Assembly: GCA_958298945.1 (NCBI GenBank)
Contig: OY282608.1
Location: 21,863,933-21,927,932, forward strand
Reading direction: 5' to 3'
From: Atherix ibis
Lineage: Eukaryota; Arthropoda; Insecta; Diptera; Athericidae
Length of the DNA: 64,000 nt
This document shows, in pieces, positions 1 through 15,196 of this stretch (within the stretch, counting starts at the first letter, position 1; each line of letters opens with the position of its first letter). Below the pieces are notes generated by a model. The model was not told where the DNA came from, searched no databases, and saw only the letters and a program-made list of their open reading frames with translations. The position numbers and the translations under genes are program-made.

Positions 1-3000
1 AACAAACCAACAAAGCAACAAACCAACAAACCAACAAACCAACAAACCAACAAACCAACAAGCCAACAAGCCAACAAACCAACAAACTAACAAACCAACA
101 AACGAACTAACCAACAAACCAACAAGCCAACAAGCCAACAAACCAACAAACCAACAAACCAACAAACCAAGTAACCAACAAGCCAACAAACCAACAAACC
201 AACAAGCCAACAAGCCAACAAACCAACAAACCAACAAGCAAACAAACCAACAAACCAACAAGCCAACAAACCAACAAACCAACAAACCAAAAAACCAACA
301 AACCAACAAACCAAAAAACCAACAAACGAAAAAACTAACAAACCAACAAGCCAACAAGTCAACAAACCAACAAACTAACAAACCAACAAACCAAAAAACC
401 AACAAACCAACAAACCAACAAACCAACAAACCAACAAGCCAACAAACCAACAAACTAACAAACCAAAAAACGAACTAACCAACAAACCAACAAGCCAACA
501 AGCCAACAAACCAACAAACCAACAAACCAGCAAACCAACAAACCAAGTAACCAAAAAGCCAACAAACTAACAAACCAACAAGCCAACAAGCCAACAAACC
601 AACAAACCAACAAACCAGTAAGCCAACAAACCAACAAACAAATAAACCAACAAACCAACAAACCAACAAACCAACAAACCAACAAGCCCACAAACCAACA
701 AACTAACAAACCAAAAAACGAACTAACCAACAAACCAACAAGCCAACAAGCCAACAAACCAACAAACCAACAAACCAGCAAACCAACAAACCAAGTAACC
801 AAAAAGCCAACAAACTAACAAACCAACAAGCCAACAAGCCAACAAACCAACAAACCAACAAACCAGTAAGCCAACAAACCAACAAACAAATAAACCAACA
901 AACCAACAAACCAACAAACCAACAAACCAAAAAACCAACAAACCAAAAAACTAACAAACCAACAAGCCAACAAGCCAACAAACCAACAAACTAACAAACC
1001 AACAAACGAACTAACCAACAAACTAACAAGCCAACAAGCCAACACACCAACAAACCAACAAACCAACAAACCAACAAACTAAGTAACCAACAAGCCAACA
1101 AACCAACAAACCAACTAGCCAACAAACCAACAAACCAACAAACCAACAAACCAACAAGCCAACAAACCAACAAACAAATAAACCAACAAACCAAAAAACC
1201 AACAAACCAACAAAAACCAACAAGCCAACAAACCAACAAACCAACAAACCAACAAACAGAGTAACCAACAAGCCAACAAACCAACAAACCAACAAGCCAA
1301 CAACCCAACAAACCAACAAACCAACAAGCCAACAAACCAACAAATCAACAAGCCAACAAACCAACAAACCAACAAACCAAAAAACCAACAAACCAACAAA
1401 CCAAAAAACCAACAAACCAACAAACCAACAAACCAAGTAACCAACAAGCCAACAAACCAACAAACCAAAAACCAACAAGCCAACAAACCAACAAACCAAC
1501 AAGCCAACAAACCAACAAACCAACAAACCAACAAACCAACAAACCAACAAGCCAACAAACCAACACACCAACAAACCAACAAGCCAACAAACCAACAAAC
1601 CAAGTAACCAAAAAGCCAACAAACTAACAAAACAAGAAGCCAACAAGCCAACAAGCCAACAAACCAACAAACCAACAAGCCAAAAAACCAACAAACCAAC
1701 AAGCCAACAAACCAACAAACCAACAAACAAAAAAGTAACAAACCAACAAACCAACAAACCAACAAACCACCAAACCAACAAGCCAACAAACCAACAAACC
1801 AACAATTCAAGTAACCAAAAGGCCAACAAACTAACAAACCAACAAGCCAACAAGCCAACAAACCAACAAACCAAGTAACCAAAAAGCCAACAAACTAACA
1901 AACCAACAAGCCAACAAGCCAACAAACCAACAAACCAACAAAGCAACAAACCAACAAACCAACAAACCAACAAACCAACAAGCCAACAAGCCAACAAACC
2001 AACAAACCAACAAGCCAACAAGCCAACAAACCAACAAACCAACAAAGCAACAACCCAACAAACCAACAAACCAACAAACCAACAAACCAACAAACCAACA
2101 AGCCAACAAGCCAACAAACCAACGAACTAACAAACCAACAAACGAACTAACCAACAAACCAACAAGCCAACAAGCCAACAAACCAACAAACCAACAAACC
2201 AAGTAACCAACAAGCCAACAAACCAACAAACCAACAAGCCAACAAGCCAACTAACCAACAAACCAACAAGCCAACAAACCAACAAACCAACAAGCCAACA
2301 AGCCAACAAAATAACAAACCAACAAACCAACAAACCAAAAAACCAACAAACCAACAAACCAACAAACCAACTAACCAAGAATCCAACAAGCCAACAAAAT
2401 AACAAACCAACAAACCAACAAACCAAGTAACTAAAAAGCCAACAAACTAACAAACCAACAAACCAACAAACCAACAAGCCAACAAGCCAACAAACCAACA
2501 AACCAACAAAGCAACAAACCAACAAACCAACAACCCAACAAACCAACAAACCAACAAGCCAACAAACCAACAAACTAACAAACCAACAAACGAACTAACC
2601 AACAAACCAACAAGCCAACAAGCCAACAAACCAACAAACCAACAAACCAACAAACCAAGCAACCAAAAAGCCAACAAACTAACAAACAAACAAGCCAACA
2701 AGCCAACAAACCAACAAACCAACAAACCAGCAAGCCAACAAACATACAAACAAATAAACCAATAAACCAATAAGCCAACAAACCAACAAACCAACAAACC
2801 AAAAAACCAACAAACCAAAAAACCAACAAACCAACAAGCCAACAAGCCAACAAACCAACAAACTAACAAACCAACAAACTAAGTAACCAACAAGCCAACA
2901 AACCAACAAACCACAAGCCAACAAACCAACAAACCAACAAACCAACAAACCAACAAACCAACAAACCAACAAACAAATAAACCAACAAACCAAAAAACCA

Positions 3001-3545
3001 ACAAACCAACAAACCAACAAGCCAACAAACCAACAAACCAACAAACCATCAAACCAAGTAACCAACAAGCCAACAAGCCAACAAACCAACAAGCCAACAA
3101 ACCAACAAACCAACAAGCCAACAAGCCAACAAGCCAACAAACCAACAAGCCAACAAACCAACAAACCAACAAGCCAACAAACCAAAAAACCAACAAACCA
3201 ACAAACCAACAAACCAACAAACCAACAAACCAACAAACCAACAAGCCAACAAACCAACAAACCAATAAACCAACAAACCAAGTAACCGAAAAGCCAACAA
3301 CCTAACAAACCAACAAGCCAACAAGCCAACAAAGCAACAAGCCAACAAGCCAACAGACCAACAAACCAACAAACCAAGCAACCAAAAGGCCAACAAACTA
3401 ACAAACCAACAAGCCAACAAGCCAACAAACCAACAAGCCAACAAACCAACAAACCAACAAACCAACAAACCAACAAACCAACATGCCAACAAACCAACAA
3501 ACTAAGTAACCAACAAGCCAATAAACCAACAACCCAAAAAACCAA
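1..3545. repeat. Mixed higher-order block A0
   Basis: Octamer array with dense variant units. The first ~1,045 bases resemble the end of the X block described at 3546, including the acgaacta unit and the ACACACC variant near 1043. From there to ~3,545 the order of variants resembles the Y block: a cagagtaacc variant near 1258, a 7-bp accaaaa unit near 1465, an acaaaaaa variant near 1730, acatacaa near 2750 and the 7-bp accacaa unit near 2910. It ends with the CpG-bearing GTAACCGAAAAGCC module at 3282. No gene-like sequence was seen. Confidence 0.75.
450..940. repeat. 248-bp tandem duplication
   Basis: Two copies lie exactly 31 octamers apart. The accaaaaa-acgaacta junction is at 471 and again at 719. 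The ccagtaag variant is at 615 and 863, and the acaaataa unit is near 636 and 884. The copies diverge after ~690 and ~938. The same set of variants (accaaaaa followed by acgaacta, then ccagtaag) recurs in the X blocks near 4541, 5880 and 14883, so this is a local duplication of a module used elsewhere. Confidence 0.85.
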
Positions 3546-4889
3546 CATGCCAACAAACCAACAAACTAAGTAACCAAAAAGCCAACAAACCAACAAACCA
3601 ACAAGCCAACAAGCCAACAAACCAACAAACCAATAAACCAACAAGCCAACAAACCAACAAGCTAACAAACCAACAAACCAACAAGCCAACAAGCCAACAA
3701 ACCAACAAACCGACAAACCAACAAGCCAACAAACCAACAAACCAACAAGCCAACAAACCAACAAACCAACAAACCAACAAACCAACAAGCCAACAAGCCA
3801 ACAAACCAACAAACCAACAAACCAACAAAGCAACAAGCCAACAAACCAACAAGCCAACAAACCAACAAACCAACAAACCAAGTAACCAAAAAGCCAACAA
3901 ACTAACAAACCAACAAGCCAACAAGCCAACAAACCAACAAACCAACAAAGCAACAAACCAACAAACCAACAAACCAACAAACCAACAAACCAGCAAGCCA
4001 ACAAGCCAACAAACCAACAAACCAACAAGCCAACAAGCCAACAAACCAACAAACCAACAAAGCAACAAACCAACAAACCAACAAACCAACAAACCAACAA
4101 ACCAACAAGCCAACAAGCCAACAAACCAACAAACTAACAAACCAACAAACGAACTAACCAACAAACCAACAAGCCAACAAGCCAACAAACCAACAAACCA
4201 ACAAACCAACAAACCAAGTAACCAACAAGCCAACAAACCAACAAACCAACAAGCCAACAAGCCAACAAACCAACAAACCAACAAGCAAACAAACCAACAA
4301 ACCAACAAGCCATCAAACCAACAAACCAACAAACCAAAAAACCAACAAACCAACAAACCAACAAACCAACAAACCAAGTAACCAAAAAGCCAACAAACTA
4401 ACAAACCAACAAGCCAACAAAACAACAAGCCAACAAGCCAACAAACCAACAAACCAACAAATCAACAAACCAACAAACCAACAAACCAACAAACCAACAA
4501 ACCAACAAACCAACAAGCCAACAAACCAACAAACTAACAAACCAAAAAACGAACTAACCAACAAACCAACAAGCCAACAAGCCAACAAACCAACAAACCA
4601 ACAAACCAACAAACCAAGTAACCAAAAAGCCAACAAACTAACAAACCAACAAGCCAACAAGCCAACAAACCAACAAACCAACAAACCAGTAAGCCAACAA
4701 ACCCACAAACAAATAAACCAACAAACCAACAAACCAACAAACCAACAAACCAAAAAACCAACAAACCAAAAAACTAACAAACCAACAAGCCAACAAGCCA
4801 ACAAACCAACAAACTAACAAACCAACAAACGAACTAACCAACAAACTAACAAGCCAACAAGCCAACACACCAACAAACCAACAAACCAA
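3546..4889. repeat. 1344-bp higher-order repeat, copy X1
   Basis: This is the first member of a tandem pair with a period of 1344 bp (168 octamers). It begins at a CATGCC variant (ATG at 3547) followed by ctaagtaacc at 3566. Both recur exactly 1344 bp later at 4891 and 4910. Internal landmarks shared with the next copy include the ccgacaa unit (~3709), accagcaa (~3990), acgaacta (~4148), the agcaaaca variant (~4283) and gccatcaa (~4309). The copy ends in the region of ACACACC at 4865. Divergence from X2 is limited to scattered single bases and one unit gained or lost near the end. Confidence 0.87.
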
Positions 4890-6205
4890 CATGCCAACAA
4901 ACCAACAAACTAAGTAACCAAAAAGCCAACAAACCAACAAACCAACAAGCCAACAAGCCAACAAACCAACAAACCAATAAACCAACAAGCCAACAAACCA
5001 ACAAGCTAACAAACCAACAAACCAACAAGCCAACAAGCCAACAAACCAACAAACCGACAAACCAACAAGCCAACAAACCAACAAACCAACAAGCCAACAA
5101 ACCAACAAACCAACAAACCAACAAACCAACAAGCCAACAAGCCAACAAACCACCAAACCAACAAACCAACAAAGCAACAAGCCAACAAACCAACAAGCCA
5201 ACAAACCAACAAACCAACAAACCAAGTAACCAAAAAGCCAACAAACTAACAAACCAACAAGCCAACAAGCCAACAAACCAACAAACCAACAAAGCAACAA
5301 ACCAACAAACCAACAAACCAACAAACCAACAAACCAGCAAGCCAACAAGCCAACAAACCAACAAACCAACAAGCCAACAAGCCAACAAACCAACAAACCA
5401 ACAAAGCAACAAACCAACAAACCAACAAACCAACAAACCAACAAACCAACAAGCCAACAAGCCAACAAACCAACAAACTAACAAACCAACAAACGAACTA
5501 ACCAACAAACCAACAAGCCAACAAGCCAACAAACCAACAAACCAACAAACCAACAAACCAAGTAACCAACAAGCCAACAAACCAACAAACCAACAAGCCA
5601 ACAAGCCAACAAACCAACAAACCAACAAGCAAACAAACCAACAAACCAACAAGCCATCAAACCAACAAACCAACAAACCAAAAAACCAACAAACCAACAA
5701 ACCAACAAACCAACAAACCAAGTAACCAAAAAGCCAACAAACTAACAAACCAACAAGCCAACAAAACAACAAGCCAACAAGCCAACAAACCAACAAACCA
5801 ACAAATCAACAAACCAACAAACCAACAAACCAACAAACCAACAAACCAACAAGCCAACAAACCAACAAACTAACAAACCAAAAAACGAACTAACCAACAA
5901 ACCAACAAGCCAACAAGCCAACAAACCAACAAACCAACAAACCAACAAACCAACAAACCAAGTAACCAAAAAGCCAACAAACTAACAAACCAACAAGCCA
6001 ACAAGCCAACAAACCAACAAACCAACAAACCAGTAAGCCAACAAACCCACAAACAAATAAACCAACAAACCAACAAACCAACAAACCAACAAACCAAAAA
6101 ACCAACAAACCAAAAAACTAACAAACCAACAAGCCAACAAACCAACAAACTAACAAACCAACAAACGAACTAACCAACAAACTAACAAGCCAACAAGCCA
6201 ACACA
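4890..6205. repeat. 1344-bp higher-order repeat, copy X2
   Basis: Second member of the 1344-bp tandem pair. Its landmarks fall at a constant +1344 from X1, until one octamer is missing near 6130, after which the offset is +1336 (ACACACC at 6201 against 4865). A private change is ccaccaaacc near 5150, where X1 has ccaacaaacc. A third, less complete copy lies at 13.9-15.2 kb. The pair is best explained by unequal exchange or slippage over many units; this is inference. Confidence 0.86.
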
Positions 6206-9200
6206 CCAACAAACCAACAAACCAACAAACCAACAAACTAAGTAACCAACAAGCCAACAAACCAACAAACCAACAAGCCAACAAGCCAACAAACCAACAA
6301 ACCAACAAACCAACAAACCAACAAACCAACAAGCCAACAAACCAACAAACAAATAAACCAACAAACCAAAAAACCAACAAACCAACAAAAACCAACAAGC
6401 CAACAAACCAACAAACCAACAAACCAACAAACAGAGTAACCAACAAGCCAACAAACCAACAAACCAACAAGCCAACAACCCAACAAACCAACAAACCAAC
6501 AAGCCAACAAACCAACAAATCAAGAAGCCAACAAACCAACAAACCAACAAACCAAAAAACCAACAAACCAACAAACCAAAAAACCAACAAACCAACAAAC
6601 CAACAAACCAACAAACCAAGTAACCAACTAGCCAACAAACCAACAAACCAAAAACCAACAAGCCAACAAACCAACAAACCAACAAGCCAACAAACCAACA
6701 AACCAACAAACCAACAAACCAACAAGCCAACAAACCAACACACCAACAAACCAACAAGCCAACAAACCAACAAACCAACAAACCAAGTAACCAAAAAGCC
6801 AACAAACTAACAAAACAAGAAGCCAACAAGCCAACAAGCCAACAAACCAACAAACCAACAAGCCAACAAACCAACAAACCAACAAGCCAACAAACCAACA
6901 AACCAACAAACAAAAAACTAACAAACCAACAAACCAACAAACCAACAAACCACCAAACCAACAAGCCAACAAACCAACAAACCAACAAACCAACAAACCA
7001 AGTAACCAAAAGGCCAACAAACTAACAAACCAACAAGCCAACAAGCCAACAAACCAACAAACCAAGTAACCAAAAAGCCAACAAACTAACAAACCAACAA
7101 GCCAACAAGCCAACAAACCAACAAACCAACAAAGCAACAAACCAACAAACCAACAAACCAACAAACCAACAAGCCAACAAGCCAACAAACCAACAAACCA
7201 ACAAGCCAACAAGCCAACAAACCAACAAACCAACAAAGCAACAACCCAACAAACCAACAAACCAACAAACCAACAAACCAACAAGCCAACAAGCCAACAA
7301 ACCAACGAACTAACAAACCAACAAACGAACTAACCAACAAACCAACAAGCCAACAAGCCAACAAACCAACAAACCAACAAACCAAGTAACCAACAAGCCA
7401 ACAAACCAACAAACCAACAAGCCAACAAGCCAACTAACCAACAAACCAACAAGCCAACAAACCAACAAACCAACAAGCCAACAAGCCAACAAACCAACAA
7501 ACCAACAAACCAACAAACCAAAAAACCAACAAACCAACAAACCAACAAACCAACTAACCAACAATCCAACAAGCCAACAAAATAACAAACCAACAAACCA
7601 ACAAACCAAGTAACCAAAAAGCCAACAAACTAACAAACCAACAAACCAACAAACCAACAAGCCAACAAGCCAACAAACCAACAAACCAACAAACCAACAA
7701 ACCAACAAACCAACAACCCAACAAACCAACAAACCAACAAGCCAACAAACCAACAAACTAACAAACCAACAAACGAACTAACCAACAAACCAACAATCCA
7801 ACAAGCCAACAAACCAACAAACCAACAAACCAACAAACCAAGTAACCAAAAAGCCAACAAACTAACAAACAAACAAGCCAACAAGCCAACAAACCAACAA
7901 ACCAACAAACCAGCAAGCCAACAAACATACAAACAAATAAACCAACAAACCAATAAGCCAACAAACCAACAAACCAACAAACCAAAAAACCAACAAACCA
8001 AAAAACCAACAAACCAACAAGCCAACAAGCCAACAAACCAACAAACTAGCAAACCAACAAACCAACAAACTAAGTAACCAACAAGCCAACAAACCAACAA
8101 ACCACAAGCCAAGAAACCAACAAACCAACAAACCAACAAGCCAACAAACCAACAAACAAATAAACCAACAAACCAAAAAACCAACAAACCAACAAACCAA
8201 CAAGCCAACAAACCAACAAACCAACAAACCATCAAACCAAGTAACCAACAAGCCAACAAACCAACAAACCAACAAGCCAACAAACCAACACACCAACAAA
8301 CCAACAAGCCAACAAACCAACAAACCAACAAACCAAGTAACCAAAAAGCCAACAAACTAACAAAACAAGAAGCCAACAAGCCAACAAGCCAACAAACCAA
8401 CAAACCAACAAGCCAACAAACCAACAAACCAACAAGCCAACAAACCAACAAACCAACAAACAAAAAACTAACAAACCAACAAACCAACAAACCAACAAAC
8501 CACCAAACCAACAAGCCAACAAACCAACAAACCAACAAACCAACAAACGAAGTAACCAAAAGGCCAACAAACTAACAAACCAACAAGCCAACAAGCCAAC
8601 AAACCAACAAACCAAGTAACCAAAAAGCCAACAAACTAACAAACCAACAAGCCAACAAGCCAACAAACCAACAAACCAACAAAGCAACAAACCAACAAAC
8701 CAACAAACCAACAAACCAACAAGCCAACAAGCCAACAAACCAACAAACCAACAAGCCAACAAGCCAACAAACCAACAAACCAACAAAGCAACAACCCAAC
8801 AAACCAACAAACCAACAAACCAACAAGCCAACAAGCCAACAAACCAACGAACTAACAAACCAACAAACGAACTAACCAACAAACCAACAAGCCAACAAGC
8901 GAACAAACCAACAAACCAACAAACCAAGTAACCAACAAGCCAACAAACCAACAAACCAACAAGCCAACAAGCCAACTAACCAACAAACCAACAAGCCAAC
9001 AAACCAACAAGCCAACAAACCAACAAACCAACAAGCCAACAAGCCAACAAACCAACAAACCAACAAACCAACAAACCAAAAAACCAACAAACCAACAAAC
9101 CAACTAACCAACAATCCAACAAGCCAACAAAATAACAAACAAACAAACCAACAAACCAAGTAACTAAAAAGCCAACAAACTAACAAACCAACAAACCAAC

Positions 9201-9900
9201 AAACCAACAAGCCAACAAGCCAACAAACCAACAAACCAACAAAGCAACAAACCAACAAACCAACAACCCAACAAACCAACAAACCAACAAGCCAACAAAC
9301 CAACAAACTAACAAACCAACAAACGAACTAACCAACAAACCAACAAGCCAACAAGCCAACAAACCAACAAACCAACAAACCAACAAACCAAGCAACCAAA
9401 AAGCCAACAAACTAACAAACAAATAAGCCAACAAGCCAACAAACCAACAAACCAACAAACCAGCAAGCCAACAAACATACAAACAAATAAACCAATAAAC
9501 CAATAAGCCAACAAACCAACAAACCAACAAACCAAAAAACAACAAACCAAAAAACCAACAAAACCAACAAGCGAACAAGCCAACAAACCAACAAACTAAC
9601 AAACCAACAAACCAACAAACTAAGTAACCAACAAGCCAACAAACCAACAAACCACAAGCCAACAAACCAACAAACCAACAAACCAACAAACCAACAAACC
9701 AACAAACCAACAAACAAATAAACCAACAAACCAAAAAACCAACAAACCAACAAACCAACAAGCCAACAAACCAACAAACCAACAAACCATCAAACCAAGT
9801 AACCAACAAGCCAACAAACCAACAAACCAACAAGCCAACAAGCCAACAAGCCAACAAACCAACAAACCAACAAGCCAACAAGCCAACAAACCAACAAACC
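6206..9900. repeat. ~3.69-kb higher-order repeat, copy Y1
   Basis: First member of a large tandem pair. Landmarks recur at +3693 (ctaagtaacc 6238 and 9931; accacaa 7-mer 8101 and 11794) or +3685 (caaacaaaaaact 6907 and 10592). Shifts of one octamer account for the difference. Within Y1 there are two related sub-blocks about 1.55 kb apart: caaacaaaaaact occurs at 6907 and again at 8457. The net length is 3 bp short of a multiple of 8. This is the sum of one 10-mer, one 9-mer and several 7-mers counted by eye near 6385, 6650, 6910, 8101, 8460, 9540, 9565 and 9651. Confidence 0.87.
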
Positions 9901-12900
9901 AACAAACCAACAAACCAACAAACCAACAAACTAAGTAACCAACAAGCCAACAAACCAACAAACCAACAAGCCAACAAGCCAACAAACCAACAAACCAACA
10001 AACCAACAAACCAACAAACCAACAAGCCAACAAACCAACAAACAAATAAACCAACAAACCAAAAAACCAACAAACCAACAAAAACCAACAAGCCAACAAA
10101 CCAACAAACCAACAAACCAACAAACAGAGTAACCAACAAGCCAACAAACCAACAAACCAACAAGCCAACAACCCAACAAACCAACAAACCAACAAGCCAA
10201 CAAACCAACAAATCAAGAAGCCAACAAACCAACAAACCAACAAACCAAAAAACCAACAAACCAACAAACCAAAAAACCAACAAACCAACAAACCAACAAA
10301 CCAAGTAACCAACTAGCCAACAAACCAACAAACCAAAAACCAACAAGCCAACAAACCAACAAACCAACAAGCCAACAAACCAACAAACCAACAAACCATC
10401 AAACCAACAAGCCAACAAACCAACACACCAACAAACCAACAAGCCAACAAACCAACAAACCAACAAACCAAGTAACCAAAAAGCCAACAAACTAACAAAA
10501 CAAGAAGCCAACAAGCCAACAAGCCAACAAACCAACAAACCAACAAGCCAACAAACCAACAAACCAACAAGCCAACAAACCAACAAACCAACAAACAAAA
10601 AACTAACAAACCAACAAACCAACAAACCAACAAACCACCAAACCAACAAGCCAACAAACCAACAAACCTACAAACCAACAAACCAAGTAACCAAAAGGCC
10701 AACAAACTAACAAACCAACAAGCCAACAAGCCAACAAACCAACAAACCAAGTAACCAAAAAGCCAACAAACTAACAAACCAACAAGCCAACAAGCCAACA
10801 AACCAACAAACCAACAAAGCAACAAACCAACAAACCAACAAACCAACAAACCAACAAGCCAACAAGCCAACAAACCAACAAACCAACAAGCCAACAAGCC
10901 AACAAACCAACAAACCAACAAAGCAACAACCCAACAAACCAACAAACCAACAAACCAACAAACCAACAAGCCAACAAGCCAACAAACCAACGAACTAACA
11001 AACCAACAAACGAACTAACCAACAAACCAACAAGCCAACAAGCCAACAAACCAACAAACCAACAAACCAAGTAACCAACAAGCCAACAAACCAACAAACC
11101 AACAAGCCAACAAGCCAACTAACCAACAAACCAACAAGCCAACAAACCAACAAACCAACAAGCCAACAAGCCAACAAACCAACAAACCAACAAACCAACA
11201 AACCAAAAAACCAACAAACCAACAAACCAACAAACCAACTAACCAACAATCCAACAAGCCAACAAAATAACAAACCAACAAACCAACAAACCAAGTAACC
11301 AAAAAGCCAACAAACTAACAAACCAACAAACCAACAAACCAATAAGCCAACAAGCCAACAAACCAACAAACCAACAAACCAACAAACCAACAAACCAACA
11401 ACCCAACAAACCAACAAACCAACAAGCCAACAAACCAACAAACTAACAAACTAACAAACCAACAAACGAACTAACCAACAAACCAACAAGCCAACAAGCC
11501 AACAAACCAACAAACCAACAAACCAACAAACCAAGTAACCAAAAAGCCAACAAACTAACAAACAAACAAGCCAACAAGCCAACAAACCAACAAACCAACA
11601 AACCAGCAAGCCAACAAACATACAAACAAATAAACCAACAAACCAATAAGCCAACAAACCAACAAACCAACAAACCAAAAAACCAACAAACCAAAAAACC
11701 AACAAACCAACAAGCCAACAAGCCAACAAACCAACAAACTAACAAACCAACAAACCAACAAACTAAGTAACCAACAAGCCAACAAACCAACAAACCACAA
11801 GCCAAGAAACCAACAAACCAACAAACCAACAAACCAACAAGCCAACAAACCAACAAACAAATAAACCAACAAACCAAAAAACCAACAAACCAACAAACCA
11901 ACAAGCCAACAAACCAACAAACCAACAAACCATCAAACCAAGTAACCAAAAAGCCAACAAACTAACAAAACAAGAAGCCAACAAGCCAACAAGCCAACAA
12001 ACCAACAAACCAACAAGCCAACAAACCAACAAACCAACAAGCCAACAAACCAACAAACCAACAAACAAAAAACTAACAAACCAACAAACCAACAAACCAA
12101 CAAACCACCAAACCAACAAGCCAACAAACCAACAAACCAACAAACCAACAAACGAAGTAACCAAAAGGCCAACAAACTAACAAACCAACAAGCCAACAAG
12201 CCAACAAACCAACAAACCAAGTAACCAAAAAGCCAACAAACTAACAAACCAACAAGCCAACAAGCCAACAAACCAACAAACCAACAAAGCAACAAACCAA
12301 CAAACCAACAAACCAACAAACCAACAAGCCAACAAGCCAACAAACCAACAAACCAACAAGCCAACAAGCCAACAAACCAACAAACCAACAAAGCAACAAC
12401 CCAACAAACCAACAAACCAACAAACCAACAAACCAACAAACCAACAAGCCAACAAGCCAACAAACCAACGAACTAACAAACCAACAAACGAACTAACCAA
12501 CAAACCAACAAGCCAACAAGCGAACAAACCAACAAACCAACAAACCAAGTAACCAACAAGCCAACAAACCAACAAACCAACAAGCCAACAAGCCAACTAA
12601 CCAACAAACCAACAAGCCAACAAACCAACAAGCCAACAAACCAACAAACCAACAAGCCAACAAGCCAACAAACCAACAAACCAACAAACCAACAAACCAA
12701 AAAACCAACAAACCAACAAACCAACTAACCAACAATCCAACAAGCCAACAAAATAACAAACAAACAAACCAACAAACCAAGTAACTAAAAAGCCAACAAA
12801 CTAACAAACCAACAAACCAACAAACCAACAAGCCAACAAGCCAACAAACCAACAAACCAACAAAGCAACAAACCAACAAACCAACAACCCAACAAACCAA

Positions 12901-13490
12901 CAAACCAACAAGCCAACAAACCAACAAACTAACAAACCAACAAACGAACTAACCAACAAACCAACAAGCCAACAAGCCAACAAACCAACAAACCAACAAA
13001 CCAACAAACCAAGCAACCAAAAAGCCAACAAACTAACAAACAAACAAGCCAACAAGCCAACAAACCAACAAACCAACAAACCAGCAAGCCAACAAACATA
13101 CAAACAAATAAACCAATAAACCAATAAGCCAACAAACCAACAAACCAACAAACCAAAAAACCAACAAACCAAAAAACCAACAAAACCAACAAGCCAACAA
13201 GCCAACAAACCAACAAACTAACAAACCAACAAACCAACAAACTAAGTAACCAACAAGCCAACAAACCAACAAACCACAAGCCAACAAACCAACAAACCAA
13301 CAAACCAACAAACCAACAAACCAACAAACCAACAAACAAATAAACCAACAAACCAAAAAACCAACAAACCAACAAACCAACAAGCCAACAAACCAACAAA
13401 CCAACAAACCATCAAACCAAGTAACCAACAAGCCAACAAACCAACAAACCAACAAGCCAACAAGCCAACAAGCCAACAAACCAACAAGCC
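9901..13490. repeat. ~3.6-3.7-kb higher-order repeat, copy Y2
   Basis: Second member of the large tandem pair. It matches Y1 at +3685 to +3693 up to ~11,935. There it lacks 11 octamers (88 bp) present in Y1 at ~8,245-8,335. The offset then becomes +3605, later +3621/+3622 (accatcaa 9787 and 13409; accacaa 9651 and 13273). The copies stop matching near 9,870 and 13,490. The two internal sub-blocks are separated by 1470 bp here (caaacaaaaaact at 10592 and 12062). The 88-bp difference is a clean loss or gain of whole units. Confidence 0.86.
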
Positions 13491-15196
13491 AACAAACCAA
13501 CAAACCAACAAGCCAACAAACCAACAAACCAACAAACCAAAAAACCAACAAACCAACAAACCAACAAACCAACAAACCAACAAACCAACAAACCAACAAG
13601 CCAACAAACCAACAAACCAATAAACCAACAAACCAAGTAACCGAAAAGCCAACAACCTAACAAACCAACAAGCCAACAAGCCAACAAAGCAACAAGGCAA
13701 CAAGCCAACAGACCAACAAACCAACAAACCAAGCAACCAAAAGGCCAACAAACTAACAAACCAACAAGCCAACAAGCCAACAAACCAACAAGCCAACAAA
13801 CCAACAAACCAACAAACCAACAAACCAACAAACCAACATGCCAACAAACCAACAAACTAAGTAACCAACAAGCCAATAAACCAACAACCCAAAAAACCAA
13901 CATGCCAACAAACCAACAAACTAAGTAACCAAAAAGCCAACAAACCAACAAACCAACAAGCCAACAAGCCAACAAACCACCAAACCAATAAACCAACAAG
14001 CCAACAAACCAACAAGCTAACAAACCAACAAAACAACAAGCCAACAAGCCAACAAACCAACAAACCGACAAACCAACAAGCCAACAAACCAACAAACCAA
14101 CAAGCCAACAAACCAACAAACCAACAAACCAACAAACCAACAAGCCAACAAGCCAACAAACCAACAAACCAACAAGCCAACAAAGCAACAAGCCAACAAA
14201 CCAACAAACCAACAAACCAACAAACCAAGTAACCAAAAAGCCAACAAACTAACAAACCAACAAGCCAACAAGCCAACAAACCAACAAACCAACAAAGCAA
14301 CAAACCAACAAACCAACAAACCAACAAACCAGCAAGCCAACAAGCCAACAAACCAACAAACCAACAAGCCAACAAGCCAACAAACCAACAAACCAACAAA
14401 GCAACAAACCAACAAACCAACAAACCAACAAACCAACAAACCAACAAGCCAACAAGCCAACAAACCAACAAACTAACAAACCAACAAACGAACTAACCAA
14501 CAAACCAACAAGCCAACAAGCCAACAAACCAACAAACCAACAAACCAACAAACCAAGTAACCAACAAGCCAACAAACCAACAAACCAACAAACCAACAAG
14601 CCAACAAGCCAACAAACCAACAAACCAACAAGCAAACAAACCAACAAACCAACAAGCCATCAAACCAACAAACCAACAAACCAAAAAACCAACAAACCAA
14701 CAAACCAACAAACCAACAAACCAAGTAACCAAAAAGCCAACAAACTAACAAACCAACAAGCCAACAAAACAACAAGCCAACAAGCCAACAAACCAACAAA
14801 CCAACAAATCAACAAACCAACAAACCAACAAACCAACAAACCAACAAACCAACAAGCCAACAAACCAACAAACTAACAAACCAAAAAACGAACTAACCAA
14901 CAAACCAACAAGCCAACAAGCCAACAAACCAACAAACCAACAAACCAACAAACCAACAAACCAAGTAACCAAAAAGCCAACAAACTAACAAACCAACAAG
15001 CCAACAAGCCAACAAACCAACAAACCAACAAACCAGTAAGCCAACAAACCCACAAACAAATAAACCAACAAACCAACAAACCAACAAACCAACAAACCAA
15101 AAAACCAACAAACCAACAAGCCAACAAGCCAACAAACCAACAAACTAACAAACCAACAAACGAACTAACCAACAAACTAACAAGCCAACAAGCCAA
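13491..15196. repeat. Linker plus third X copy (X3)
   Basis: The first ~430 bases carry the GTAACCGAAAAGCC module (13637) and match the end of block A0 at 3.28-3.56 kb. From ctaagtaacc at 13921 the order of variants follows X1 (same landmark at 3566), ending at ACACACC near 15196. Part of X3 agrees closely with X2 at an offset of 9003 bp, for example the accaaaaa-acgaacta junction. X3 also has several whole-unit gains and losses relative to X1 and X2. Confidence 0.8.
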
